A DNA stretch of 64,000 bases, from assembly GCA_037176845.1 (NCBI GenBank), contig JAYKXP010000021.1, positions 558,001 to 622,000 of the forward strand, written 5' to 3'. The notes beneath the pieces are model-generated. The model was not told where the DNA came from. It was given only the letters and a program-made list of their open reading frames with translations, and did not search any database. Below, piece by piece: positions 37,001 to 48,355 of this stretch (position 1 is its first letter; every line of letters begins with the position of its first letter). This DNA comes from Paramarasmius palmivorus (Eukaryota > Basidiomycota > Agaricomycetes > Agaricales > Marasmiaceae). Position numbers and translations under genes: made by a program.

Positions 37001-38712
37001 CGTTACCCATATACAGGACTCAGCTAATTGACAACGTGGTAAAACACTTCCATACAGGTATGTCGTCACACATTTGCTGCGATCATCAGCCTCAAACATT
37101 TAGCAGCGAAGGTTCTTGTGGATTCAGCTTGTGAGCAGAAGGCAACTGCTCTAATAATCAAGGACATCTCTTGGTTATGGAGAACCGCTTACAATTCGGC
37201 TGTGCAGGGTTGTTCTGAATGGGAAGGATATCAGGACCAAATATGTTCGCTGTTTGAAGTCTCGCGAGATGTGAGGTTCCTGCTTTTGACCGAAATAATT
37301 GCTGACTTGCTGTATTTTCATCGAGTAGCTGCTTGAATCATGCTGTCACGGATCTCCCGTAGAGCCTGACACGGACATCTACGTTCATCTCATTTATGCA
37401 TCTTTTTCCGGGGTGTCCGGCCGAAGTAAGCCTGATATCAATCCTTCGCCCACAGCTACTAATGTTCATCAGTATTTGCTGTTCGAGAACAGATGTCAAC
37501 GGAGGGAGTTACTGATGTAGGTTTCCAGAATGATCTTCCCTTCTTTTATGAGCGCCTTATAAATCCATTCTTGTCACAGACCGCCCGTCTACGTGAAATT
37601 ACCGCGGAAATTAAGCGCTGTAGAACAAGAATATCGGAGATTCTGGAGACTGACCGAATCACGGATGAAAGCGATGCGTTACGGGCCCAATACATCCTAT
37701 TTTCCCTTCGTGTGTTCGAAGTTGAGATGTTGGTAACGTTGAAAGAATGGGATGATGTTTTACAAGTCATTGGAGTACGTTCGGTAATTGCGTGTAGCTG
37801 ATGGTGGCTGATTTTCTCCTTAGAGCGCGACCAAGTCGGGACCTCTTGCTGTCGGGACTTTCGAAGCTATCGCCGACTTATTGGTGAGGCCACTCCGTTT
37901 CCGACGATCCATCTATATCTCTAATGCTAATCGCATTTATCCAGTGGGTATCTAATGAATGCCCAATCAATGGTAAAAGATCGGACCTACTCCGTGATGG
38001 TGGCACAGGCTAACGTTGCGAATTTCCAGTGCTTTATGGAGGACTAGAGGTACGGTTCACAGGCTCCTCGTGTGACACAGCTTATGTGTTTATCAGGCGA
38101 TCCTACACGCAAGCTTGGATCACAATGCCCTTTCGGTCGAGAAGTTCTCTCGATGGCTGCGTGCCATCTGCACCATCATATTAGCCAGGAATTCTTCCGC
38201 GGATAGATTAAAGGCTATTGGATATGTCGAACAGGCCGCTACGGTGATGGAAGAACACCACGAAGGCGACGAGGTGAGCGCTCGTAGCAGATGTAGTTCA
38301 CTTGACTTGTTCCAGCCGTCGTCGTCATGATTGGGCTATCGTATCTGATGGTATAACTTAATCATTTGCCTCCCGAAGGCTTACCCCATGGATGAACGTT
38401 TGTGGCTGCTTGGAACATCGTACAACACGGGTCTCGAATGTCTAGAGTTGGTCGTTTTGCCTGCTGATTGATGTATTGATGTCAACTAACCATTCTCAGA
38501 GCATCTTTGTTGGACGAGGCGAAAAGGTGGTTTGAAGCTTCCACGATGATCTGTAAATTCGTACCTGGCGGAAGTGAGCGTGCTGCGAAGGTGAGTCAGA
38601 TAGTTGATCCTGTTGTTGCTGCTACTGATGTACATGTGACTAGATTTCTGAGACATATACACGACTGCTTTCTCGTTTTACGCAAGGGCCCGGAAATGGA
38701 ATTGTAGGTTGA
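34031..38712 (+). CDS. ZIP4: Meiotic protein ZIP4/SPO22-like TPR protein
   Basis: Scaffold of the ZMM group, which promotes class I crossovers and synaptonemal complex assembly in meiosis. The gene is cut by many introns; I spliced the 5' half and the 3' end and read the middle from open frames. It starts MSGSARKRKNISPIQETFESIK (34031-34097) and continues DLLTTTKAQLDDTNIGIRPTL, LWNISGLVRRYPEDDGRVLIAA, LAAFRLVEAGLEVNPGVES, LLHVLQLASKAGSTLSDIG, SSVLTSAAKFEEMLRVTN. Characteristic family blocks follow: RWPEAAEWFLAGTHRLL, TKCYRKAALCYIEQKEYAKA, SCPDNEAATHYVTFLTVIHQ, AIKALHNVVAAPDFDRKIL, LLDEAKRWFEASTMICKFV. The repeated helical pairs are TPR-like. The last exon reads ISETYTRLLSRFTQGPGNG and stops at 38712. 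The exact intron count in 35.8-38.3 kb is uncertain. Confidence 0.8.
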
Positions 38713-39309
38713 TCTCTACATCAAAGCTTCTCCACGGATCTTCCGCTTTTTCGGAGTGGTATCAAGCGAAACTCTCATTCATCTGTGTTCCCTGCTGTCG
38801 TTTGTGCTTTGTCATTCTGGTGTTCTCCCGCTGCTCTCGTTATTCTCCTCCGCTGTCTGTAAGAATTGCTGTCGGATCTTTTTGATACTATAACCGTACT
38901 ACGGTTCTTAATCTGTCCATACTTCTTGTCGCTTGCCGCTTAGTGTACTATAGCCCTCAATGGTGTATTCAAGCATGGTTTCACATTGTATAGTCTTCCC
39001 TTATAACCGAGAGAATCGGTAAGAGGTTAGCTGCTGCGCCGGTGGAGGTCGGTGATGAGCATGCAACTGCCAACCTTTCAATGGCCATGTAATGGTGTAA
39101 AGTAGTACTTGGCGAGCCGCTTCACGATATCCCGATATCAAACCTCCATGAGCTCCAGGAGCAATTGCAAAGTATGCACGTTGAACATCCTCGTTTCCTT
39201 ACGGGTGTTTGAGGGGTTAACCAAGTGTTGGCGGAGATACCTGTTCAAAACATCTTGATTCCACATGTAGCGTATAAACACATGTGCTACAATCCTGCTG
39301 CGAGAGAAG
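38713..39309. other. 3' flank of ZIP4 and downstream flank of U6 copy 2, no gene
   Basis: Pyrimidine-rich sequence after the ZIP4 stop. No open frame or RNA motif is supported. Confidence 0.45.
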
Positions 39310-39310
39310 A

Positions 39311-39376
39311 AAAAATAAATATTGAGACCCGTAGGTCTACCACTCCGGAAAAGCGTGTCATCCTTGTGCAGGGGCC

Positions 39377-39407
<31 letters not shown>

Positions 39408-39431
39408 TTCGTATGTCACCCCGAAGGGGAC
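39311..39431 (-). ncRNA. U6: U6 spliceosomal snRNA, copy 2
   Basis: Reverse-strand copy of the U6 gene at 19381, identical over the RNA including the ACAGAGA box, AGC triad region, both hairpins and the closing ATATTTATTTTT. The T-run lies at 39315-39310. Because the promoter-distal flanks differ but the RNA does not, both are likely under selection or homogenised by gene conversion. Confidence 0.95.
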
Positions 39432-39468
39432 ATTAGGTATGTGTGGGATTGCCAGGATGGAGAACGGA

Positions 39469-39491
39469 GTTTCGGTTGTGTTACACTCACT
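39469..39491 (-). promoter_or_regulatory. Upstream element of U6 copy 2 (-60 to -38)
   Basis: It begins AGTGAGTGTAACACAA and sits at the same distance from the RNA 5' end as its counterpart at 19321-19343. A second shared piece, ACACAYAYCTAA, abuts the start of both genes. Confidence 0.6.
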
Positions 39492-40277
39492 TGTACTGAA
39501 CAATGAACTTGGCGACAAAGGGTAACGGCAGATGTTCGCTAGACTGTAGTAGGCCTAAAACATCTTAATGCATGTTTTGAGTAGCTTAGGCAACGGAACT
39601 ATGATACTTGACTTACCAGCTTCCATCGAGAGCCGACTTAATGGACCATTGAATGAGCCTCAGCTGGAGAAAGTTGAGGATCAGCGTTGCAAGGCGCGAG
39701 ATCTTCGGCCGCGGTTGAATGGAAGCAAGAATCACTTCCTCCTAATGAGTTTCCGTGTTTCCATCTTCTGGTTCGTCGGAATACAAACCGAAGATGCCCA
39801 AAACATATAGAGAAGATCTACTTTATACTTTGCTCTGCTTGGAAACTTCAGTGCCACTGATTTTGACGGTGCTCGCTACATATCATGAGTGCTGTCCGAT
39901 TTTCTGAGCACAGTCCAATTCCGACAACCACGAGACTTAGATAAGGACCCAGAAAACAAATGACAGATCGCAGAGGTTGGATTGAGTGGGAGTCCTTGAT
40001 AGTGCTTTCCCAAGCGCATTTCTGGATTGCACACAAGAGAAAATAGTCGGCTAGAACGCCCAGGGTCGACAATAGCGCGCAGTCAAGCCCATGGAAGTAA
40101 GAAGAGAGTTTCACGGCAAAACGTGGTGGTGGTAGCTGCGAGCGCAGCGAAATGACAGTGACCATGACTGTAAATGCCTCTTTGCCTCCGCCCATCATGG
40201 ACATATCGGCTTCTGGCCCGAGCCCTGACTCATTTCTTCGCGATACTTAACACTATCTTTCCTCGCTTCTTGCCATC
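39492..40277. other. Intergenic region upstream of the deaminase gene
   Basis: Short open frames only. The last 250 bp are likely the deaminase promoter. Nothing else was recognised. Confidence 0.4.
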
Positions 40278-41577
40278 ATGTCTTCCGGAGTCGCTGGTCA
40301 TTGTGCAGCAGCACTAGAATCACTCTCACCGAGTCAGATCACCTTTATCCAAAATCTCCCCAAAGCAGAACTTCATGCACATCTAAACGGCTCAATACCG
40401 TTATCTACAATCCAAGAATTGTCAAGAGATTATGCGGCAGTCTATAACCCTGAAAATCCTAATCACAAACTTTCACCAGCAGAAGTCGAAACGACTATTC
40501 AACAATTGCTCAAACTCGACTTGTCAAGCCTTCATGGATTCTTCGGACCATTCGCGGCAGTATATGCTCTTACCTCGAGCAAAGAAGGACTCATAAAAGC
40601 GACCCGTGCAGTCCTCGCAGAGTTTTTGGATGGTGAAACACCTCAATGTACATATCTGGAACTTCGCACCACGCCCAAGGAAGCCGCTGGGATGACGCGG
40701 TTGGAGTATACCCAGACGGTGTTGGGGGAGATTGAGAGGTATCCGAAAGACAAGGCAGCTCTTATATTGAGTTTGGATAGGCGAATGAAACCAGAAGTCA
40801 TGAAGGAATGTGTAGATCTCGCAACAACGCTTAAGAGGGCAGGAAGACGTGTGGTTGGCATCGATCTTTGTGGGGATCCATTGGTACGTGTTCTGACTAT
40901 TCACCTCGTGTCATACATCGATCATGAATTCGAAATTGACAGGCTGGGGACATGACCTCGCTATCGCCATATATATCGCAAGCGAAGCAGGCAGGGCTGG
41001 GTGTTACATTGCACATCGCGGAGGTACTGTTTCCGGCAATTTGCAGGGATGAGATGAATCTGACGATGAACATGCTGATAGACAAAAGACAACCCACCAG
41101 ATGAAGCTCTAGATCTCCTCGCCTACAAGCCCAATCGTCTTGGCCACGCTACTTTCCTCAATGAGAAGGCCTTGGATGTTGTGCTCGAGGAGAAGATCTG
41201 TGTAGAGATCTGCCTTAGCTCCAATCTTCTGTATGTGATATTATGGTCTCCATGCACCGCGGGATCACTCACTAAACTTTGATGTCTGTCCGCATAGCTG
41301 CCAAACAGTAGATAGCCTCGAAGCTCACCATATTCGATACTACCTCAAACACAACCACCCTATAGCCATTTGCGTACGTTCCCTGAGCCTCACGCTTCAT
41401 TCTGTCAGCAACTTACCTTCCCTTCAATAGACCGACGACCTCCTTCCCTTCCGCAATTCGTTACTTGCTGAATACGCGTTGCTTTTGGCACAACCGCCAC
41501 TGGGGCTTGGGTTATCCGAAGATGAAGTGGCAAAAATAGCGGAAATGAGTGTTCAGTCTGCGTTCAAGAGTACATAA
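40278..41577 (+). CDS. Adenosine deaminase-like protein (N6-methyl-AMP deaminase type)
   Basis: Zinc hydrolase of the ADA/ADAL family. The ADAL branch deaminates N6-methyl-AMP to IMP and acts in the cytosol. Five exons (40278-40883, 40943-41023, 41082-41230, 41298-41373, 41431-41577) total 1059 nt (352 aa). Metal and catalytic motifs are all visible: LPKAELHAHLNGS (two His ligands), YLELRTTPK, GIDLCGDP, VTLHIAE (His ligand and catalytic Glu), NRLGHA, ICLSSN and CTDD (Asp ligand). LHAHLNGSI and the ELRTTPK block fit ADAL better than classical ADA. No signal peptide is present. Confidence 0.92.
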
Positions 41578-42055
41578 AATCGCGTCCCTTAGATGTTCTA
41601 GGCCTGTGAGTGGGTAGAATGTTGAGACGAATTACTCCGTCTTTAATCTTTTGCATGTCCTGCCTGCTTTGGGTTCATCAGTATGGCACCCAATACCTCT
41701 GAAACAGGACACTTGCGACCAAGACACTGAAACACAACGCGTCAACAAGTGGCCAATGAAATCCTAGAACCAAATTACATCCAAACCTTCCTAAGACTGA
41801 CAGAAACAGATCCAACAAACGAGATCCTACTACAAAGGTAATATGCTGAACTCAGAATAAATAAACTGGTATTACTGTAGCTAACACTAACAATGGTTGC
41901 GCGTCATGAAATACTGGTATGCAAGCAGTCGTCTAACAAACGATTGTAATACCTATACAATGAATGTGTTGCGTGTAGATGACTCGTGAATGTACGTGAC
42001 ACTGACAACTTGAAAACCCAATCGCACGACGAAAGGGAGATGGATGGAGCTGTGT
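41578..42055. other. Intergenic between convergent genes
   Basis: 3' flanks of the deaminase and of the Knh1-like gene. Nothing else is visible. Confidence 0.45.
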
Positions 42056-43024
42056 TTACAGGAAAAGGGCGAATGCAGATGCGGAAACGGCAAGGGCAAT
42101 GGTGGCTTGCCATGCAGAGGCCATGCGTACGGAGAAGGCGCTGTTCTCGCTGTTGCTACTGGTGGTGTTTCCGGTTGTGCCCTGGGATGTTTGGGAGGAT
42201 TGGACGGGGTTGTTGTTACCAAGGGTAGCGGTAGACCTGAGGGAGGTAGTCATGGTAGGCGTGAGGGCTGAGGTTCCTCCGGCGTTGCCGGTACCAGTGC
42301 TTCCGGTTCCAGCTCCAGCTCCAGCCCCAGTTCCAGTTCCAGTTCCTGCACCGGTACCGGTGCCAGTGGTGGAGGTACCTGTGCTACCAGCAGAAGTGGT
42401 AGTGTTAGTACCGGTACTAGCACCTCCTGCGAAAGTGGGAGGAGGAACAGCGGATGAGGGGTCGACGAGTGCGCCAGTTCCCCAAGGGATTGCAGCTCCG
42501 GTACCGGGTTGAGTTGGGTTTTCCGGTGCGACACTCTTGCCTTGGGCATCAGCGATGGTGAAACGAGTGGCCCAAGTCAACTCGGAGGAATCAGGGGATG
42601 AGAACTGGTAGAAGTAAATCGCCGAGTTGGGTGTCACCTAAACGTCAAAAGTTAGATACTGAGATAATACACGTATAGATGAACGAAACACACCTCGGGG
42701 CAGGGATAATCGAACTTTCCATCCTTGTTACCGTCCTGACCAGTCGCGACGGCTGAAATTCAAGATTTTGATTAGCTTCTAATTTTGATAGAAGATTGCG
42801 ATAAACACACTCGTAAGGTGAACCATTTGGAAATTATCGCCGGTCATGAGCTGAATAGCCATGTTGTCCCATTTTCCGTCCTTGTCACCGGCCCATTGGA
42901 TGTGACAGGTTGATCCCTCGTTGTACACAGATCCTGGACCTGGCTCGTTTGGGGTGACAATTGCACGAACACCGGCAGCACCGAAAGAAGCGAGCAAAAG
43001 GGCAAAAGACGCTGAGGCAACCAT
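42056..43024 (-). CDS. Kre9/Knh1-like GPI-anchored surface protein, Thr/Gly-rich
   Basis: Three exons (42811-43024, 42694-42752, 42056-42637) total 855 nt (284 aa). The signal peptide MVASASFALLLASFGAAGVRA is followed by the Kre9/Knh1 N-terminal Ig-like domain: GSVYNEGSTCHIQWAGDKDGKWDNMAIQLMTG, DKFDYPCPE-type strand (DGKFDYPCPE) and YFYQFSSPDSSELTWATRFTI. A long low-complexity Thr/Gly/Ala stretch follows (repeats of TGTG and AGAG), then a Ser/Asn/Thr-rich region and a hydrophobic C-terminus (WQATIALAVSASAFALFL) typical of GPI addition. Proteins of this type sit in the plasma membrane or wall, and the Kre9 relation suggests a role in beta-glucan architecture, which is inference. Confidence 0.85.
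42270..42430 (-). repeat. Coding low-complexity repeat (Thr-Gly / Ala-Gly)
   Basis: Imperfect GGTACC/GGAGCT-like hexamers encode alternating Gly with Thr, Ala or Ser inside the Knh1-like protein. Length variation between strains is to be expected. Confidence 0.7.
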
Positions 43025-43886
43025 TGACGAAACTGTAGATAAAATTAGGGTGGTAAAAAGAGGGTATGAGGTGAGCAACGAAAGAACTTTTTTTTGGAGA
43101 CGAAAACTCACGTTTAAGAGGGATGAAATCAACCAAAGGCGGTGTTGCAAAGTAAAAAGAGCGACTAGGCAAAAGAGCGGAGAGGTTTTAGGATGGTCCC
43201 TCGAGGTGAGTGTTGGAGAAAAACCAGAACAGGGGCAATCCCCGGAGATTTTGAGCGTGACTGTTACTGTGACGTGAACTCTGATTGGTTCCTTGATAGA
43301 TAAATAAAGCTCTGATACCCGAATCTCTCAGCGCTAACAACTCTGTCAATCGACATTCAGGAACACGTCTCTCACTTACGTTTCACAGCAACCAGCGACA
43401 GTTTCAGGAGCTGGTAGGACCTCTGAGCTAGACTCGAGCTACGGAAAGCTGAAGATCTAAAAAACAACCTCTAGATTTTCGGAATTTCCAAGTACACTCA
43501 ACCCTTCACGACCCCAAGTATGCTTGGTCTGATGGCCGAAACGGAATGGCATTGTCATCCACCACTAAAATTCCGACACCTGCACAGCGCTTCAGCGCCT
43601 CGCTCAACCTTTTTCCAACCGACGAACCTGAAGCACTTGCATGAAGCAAGAAGTGGAGACGGAAGAATATCCGATTGTTTTGCACGGTCTGTAGCGGGTA
43701 AGTCAACCGAATCCACGGTATCCCTTCGCCGACCCTGGAATACAGACGGATAATCGATCCGGCACGTCGTCAACACCATCGACCCCCGCAAGACCCCCAA
43801 TCCCCATGCTCCAGCTAACGTTCGGTCTCGTTTTCGGTTTTCAGAAACTCGGGAGTCCATCCCCGAGCACCTCTCGGCTTCCTGAG

Positions 43887-45464
43887 CTATGAATATGAAC
43901 CAACGCTGCTCCGATACGCTGGGGGTGCCGTTGATTGCGACTCGGTATCATCCTGACGCGACGACAGCATGAATTGCACCGTCTCACGCAGATTAGCGAG
44001 TTCGTTCCTCATGTTTGCCAAGTCCACGGCTCCTTCAACTTGCTCGGCCTGTAAGGAAGGAGAATTCCGAGTTGTGTTTTGTAAGGATTTCGACGAGACG
44101 GGTGTAGAAGTGACAGTGGCACCAGCGAATGGGCTCTCACGCCGGTTCGTAGACGAAAACGGGGTAATAGTAGGCTTGTCGTGAATCAATGATTCAGAGC
44201 TAAATGGTGCAGCAATGGTCGTGGATTGATGTTTTCTCCGGCGTTTGCGAAGGAGGAATACGCCGACGACTATGATGATTACGATTAGAACCACTCCGCC
44301 TAGCACGCCGCCTACTATTGCGCCAATATGCGACGAAGGTCGCGGTGAACTTGACTGTTCAGGTGGAGTATTAGGATCGTCAAATTTCACGCTATCACGC
44401 AAGTTTAGAAATGTCTCGTTTGGAGAGATAAACGCTAGACGACTAACGTTTGATTCCCAAAAGCAGTAGCGGTTGTGCCATTCACCGATAGAATTAACAA
44501 CCCTCCGCCTTCGTTTGTTATCTCCAGAGAATGTACGGTGTCGGTGCTGAGGTTACCCGCGTGGAATAGGAGTGTGTCGTCGGTTGTAAACGAGGAACGC
44601 GCGGTGTAGCGGTACGTTGAGCCATCTAATGTCACTGAATAGTTTCCGCTGTTCGGTGAGACGGTCCCTCGGACTTGTAAAGACACGCCTATATATACGT
44701 GAGATTGAGTTGGCACGGGTATATAAAGGGTAGTTCCAGTACCTGTGAATGACGTGCGCGCTTTGTCTCCTGCTGTATTGGACTGGTGAAAGCGTGAATC
44801 GGAGCTCCATCCACCGCTTAGGGTCATTGATCCCTCGTTCGTAGGATCCAAAGTGACGTTTGATCTTGAGAACGAGTTCATACTTGGATACAAGGATCAT
44901 AAAATTTAATACGCACCTGTTCTCAGAGGAGAGTATCGGAGATCTGACCACTGCTTTATCAAACTCCAGGTACGTTGGAGGATTATTATCGATTGCGAGC
45001 GAGAACACGTTAATAAGAGAAATCGTATGATTTCCATTTGAGAGGCCCTGCACAGTAGCGAGTATGTCATTCGACTGATTGCGACCATCGTTGGTGATTA
45101 TTTGGTTATCAATGGCGGTATCGTATGTGGCTAAGACGAAATCGCCAATAAGTTGAATATAGGTCCCTAACAAAGCGAGATATCAGTGAGGAACGATGTA
45201 TGCTAGGTCACGGAACATGCCTTGGAAAGTGACAGATAAGAAGACGTCCTTGCCCTCCCTTGAACTAATATGATGTGTTATGTTGCTTCCAGAGATGATT
45301 CGAACGTTCTCGGGACTCTGGCCATCGATACCCTTTCCGTCAACAACTGGATTCCATCCAGAAAGATAATCGGGTTGTCCAAATGTGTCTCGACTTGGGG
45401 AGTAGACAACAGTGGGAGACGTATCGTCTATCACGAATTCATCGAATTGCGTCGCCAAAGCCAT
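43887..45464 (-). CDS. Single-pass surface protein with PPxY tail, ligand unknown
   Basis: Four exons (45221-45464, 44917-45166, 44448-44882, 43887-44391) total 1434 nt (477 aa). The ectodomain looks like two beta-sandwich halves, as in many mushroom surface proteins: FDEFVIDDTSPTVVYSP, VFLSVTFQGTYIQLIGDF, GLSNGNHTISLINVF, YLEFDKAVV, then GSMTLSGGWSSDSRF, GVSLQVRGTVSPNSGNYSVTLDG, HSLEITNEGGGLLILSVNG. A Pro/Ser linker, a helix around GAIVGGVLGGVVLIVIIIVV, basic LRKRRRK, a heptad-like MRNELANLRETVQFML and PPAY near the end follow. No classical signal peptide was found at the chosen start, so an upstream exon is possible. The first intron is GC-AG (45220-45167). Confidence 0.75.
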
Positions 45465-45739
45465 TGAAAATGGGAGTGACCAAGGGTTGAGAAATCGTAA
45501 ACCTGTGATGGATACTGAGATCCATCATTTATATGTAGTGCAAGGAAACGAGTTGCATCTCTTTGTCGTGAGGAGACGCGACGTGGCATGCGCAATATAA
45601 TAGTATCATCTCGAGAAACATGAGGGCCAGATCAATTGAAACCAAGAGCAATTGAAAGATTGCCGAAATCGCGACGATTCCCCCACTATTCGAGCGGTGG
45701 TCTTGAAACAATCCTTTATAACGGCGGCGGCGCTCCAAG

Positions 45740-46082
45740 TATCCACTTGTCATTATGTAGCCAGGTTAACGTTTCAACCAGTGAAGACGCTCTCTTTGAG
45801 TCTTGAAGATAACAATTGTGAGCTGAGGTGAACATTCTTCGACAGTGCTCGGTAACATGGTTTCCTATACACAGCATTCATCGCAATACGGTGCAAGTAA
45901 AAGGACTTGAATGACAATCAAGGTGAGAGAGAGATCCCAAGAGTAATCAGAACACCTGTCATTGATTTCCTCTCTTCTCACCATCATCACCGGCTGACTC
46001 AAATGTGCGGAGCGTGCCTATCTACACACGATCCACATTCTCCAATGCAGGGGTAGCAACGGGTTCCTTATCTCCTGTCACC
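45740..46082 (+). repeat. Duplicated promoter region, copy A
   Basis: Closely matches 48630-48939 with scattered substitutions and small indels, including the shared ATGCAGGGGTAGCAACGGGT just before both start codons. It is part of a direct duplication that extends into the carboxypeptidase sequence. Confidence 0.8.
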
Positions 46083-46933
46083 ATGACCGTCCTGCGTTGG
46101 GGAGTCACTTTACTCTTGGCCTTGGGATACACCTCCCAAGCATCACAACAAGTCTCCTCCAGCTTCAATCTCACTTCAAGCCCAAGCCAGCACACCGCGT
46201 TCTCTGACGAGGAAAACTTTTCACGCCAGTTGAATCGCTTTCTGCCTTACCGGAGGCACAATTCACTACGCTGCGGCACCCATTATTTCCCAAACACAGC
46301 GCGAGGATCAGGAAGACTAGCTTCTACCGTGAAGTGAGTGGTTCGTCTATTTTAGGTTTTCTGAGCTTGACTTTTCTTGCAGTAGATATACCGGTAGTCG
46401 AGATCCTCTCCTGAGAAAGACGACGCGATCTTTTGGACGAACCGGAGGGGGCGCTTTGAGACCGTCTAAGGAGGAATACTTTTCAGGGTGGTTGTTCGTC
46501 TTCACTTGGATTATTCATGGAATTAGGTGCGTGTAGCCGTGTCTTCGTCATTCAAACATCCATAGCTCATACGCGTTAGGGGCGTGCAGAGTACTCAACG
46601 AAGACGCCTAACTGAATCCTAGAACAACAGTGCCAAGATTTTCGGAGTACGGAGACAGTTGTTTCTCCCTACCGGTGCACAATCACTCACTTTCACCTGT
46701 CTCCAGAGCAATACCGAAGATCGCCCAAAGACATCGCCTTCGAGAAAACTTGAGCCAGCTCAAGGGAAGACCTTTTCATGTGGCAGGAGAACCATACACT
46801 CATGAGTTCATGGCGTCTGTCAAAACGTTGCCCTGGTCGAGGCGGGCTTGACGCTGATAAACCTCTCCTGGGTTATCATTAGTACGTGGCTTTCACTTAC
46901 GTATTTCGTACCCATTCTGACCATCCACCAGGC
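46083..46933 (+). pseudogene. Dead serine carboxypeptidase (copy of the gene at 48940)
   Basis: It starts with the same leader (MTVLRWGVTLLLALGYTSQ) as the intact gene. A lost T in the run before CACGCCAGTTG shifts the frame early. Further damage: about 50 nt missing from exon 2, loss of the GPG motif bases at exon 3, internal deletions in exon 4 that remove the DQPIG block, and the GESYG motif changed to GEPYT, so the nucleophile Ser is gone. Similarity ends at the acceptor before exon 7 (about 46933). Everything downstream, including the Asp and His of the triad, is missing. Confidence 0.85.
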
Positions 46934-47102
46934 TTGGCGTTGGACTAGGTTTCTGAAGCAAAGTCACAATCCAGCTGATTCACAACAGGAAATTGAAACC
47001 GAATAGTACTTATTCGGGCCAAGTACTGAATTGTCTAAGTATTCCTGAATGTGTAAATGATCGTTAAGAGATACTGAACAGAAAGAGAGACCACAAATGA
47101 CA

Positions 47103-48355
47103 CTAGTGTACTGTGACCGAAAAAAGCTTTGACATCGCATGACTGAACACGTCCATATCAGAGCCGTCAGAAGCGAGGACGCCCTTGTCTTCCAAGTCAA
47201 GGTCCCATTGTTGCAACAGCTCCGCAGCTCCAGACATATGCGCTACTCTTGCACAAGTAGCATGGAGGGCCAGCAATTTTGGATCAGGAAGATACTCGTG
47301 GGGGTTTCTCTTCATGGTCTCGATAAGGTCAACAGTATTTGCGAAGACGAAGTCATGGACCTTGAAAGTGACTGTATCGTGAAGTCTGAGAGATTGCTGC
47401 CTCCATTCCTGGGCATAGTAGATTTCGTACTGCGAGGCCCTCGAATTAGAAACAGTTCACATAAGATAGCGAGGGAACATACCTCATGATTCGTGACCGT
47501 TGGCTCAAACCAAATCTCCAGCTGATCGAAATAGATGCGACATTCGGTTTTGAGTGTAAGGATATTACGAATATCATGCACGTTTCCTCGATTCTGCAGA
47601 TCATCCTGTATGGCAAGGCCAAAGTTGGAAAGGATATTGTTCATGGTACTAGTCTGCGATCACCAAATTAGACAGGTCTAAAACATTATTAGAAGAGATA
47701 CTCACACGGCACTCATGATCACAGTCTGTGAGATTACCGAATATATGACAAGGTTGAGTCTCGTTTGCACTGGTGCCTGCGCGAGCTAGTGTGGCGAGTG
47801 AGTCTGATTGGGTTCCATATGGGTCATCAATCGTAGAAGTTGCTAGGCATCGAAACCCGTCGCGAATCAGGGCCTTAAGGAAGAGGTATGAGCGTTTCAT
47901 GAAAGAATGGGACATGACGCACCAGTTTCTTGGTAGACCCATCAAAACTATCGTCGCGGATAATAGGTCTTGGTTCCTGGTGGAGGACTAGGAGATAGCC
48001 AATTAGTAATGTTCACCATGAATGACGAGCCAAAACGCTTACATGCTCCGAATAGTTGCAGGTAAAGAGACCCAAGCGTGGATACAACGCTACCAATTCT
48101 TTTGCCATCGCAAAGCGGTCGGTTGATCTCTCTTGAAACGTAGGTTAAGGGATTCTCGCCTAAGGTATGGCTGAACCGATCCAGGTTAATGAGCAGGTAG
48201 CCTAATATCCGAGCGTATAGTTTCTCTTTCATGGCACTGCTATGTTGCTGCACCTCAAACACCCTCGCATACGCGCCTCGCACATCGTCAGTGCAAGAAG
48301 TGAGGGTTTCACCTGGATTGGGAAGAGGTGTCGACGGTAGATTCGCAAAGGGCAT
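47103..48355 (-). CDS. HNH-endonuclease-like domain protein
   Basis: Five exons (48043-48355, 47923-47987, 47706-47873, 47483-47653, 47103-47429) total 1044 nt (347 aa). The layout matches the large Agaricomycete family with an HNH domain: a variable N-terminal part, then ALIRDGFRCLATSTID, a spacer, QPCHIFG (first His), SNFGLAIQDDL, HDIRNILTLKTECRIYFDQLEIWFEP, and the typical C-terminal block LPDPKLLALHATCARVAHMSGAAE followed by LASDGSDMDVFS. Where relatives have LTxxxH, this protein has a Cys (KTEC), so metal-dependent cutting may be lost. The biological role of the family is not known to me. An in-frame ATG at 48454 would add 33 residues. It lies between the dead and the intact carboxypeptidase copies. 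Confidence 0.7.

Noticed and set aside
42099..42512. Plus-strand open frame rich in Val/Pro/Ala
   Set aside because: Antisense shadow of the Thr/Gly-rich repeat in the Knh1-like gene.
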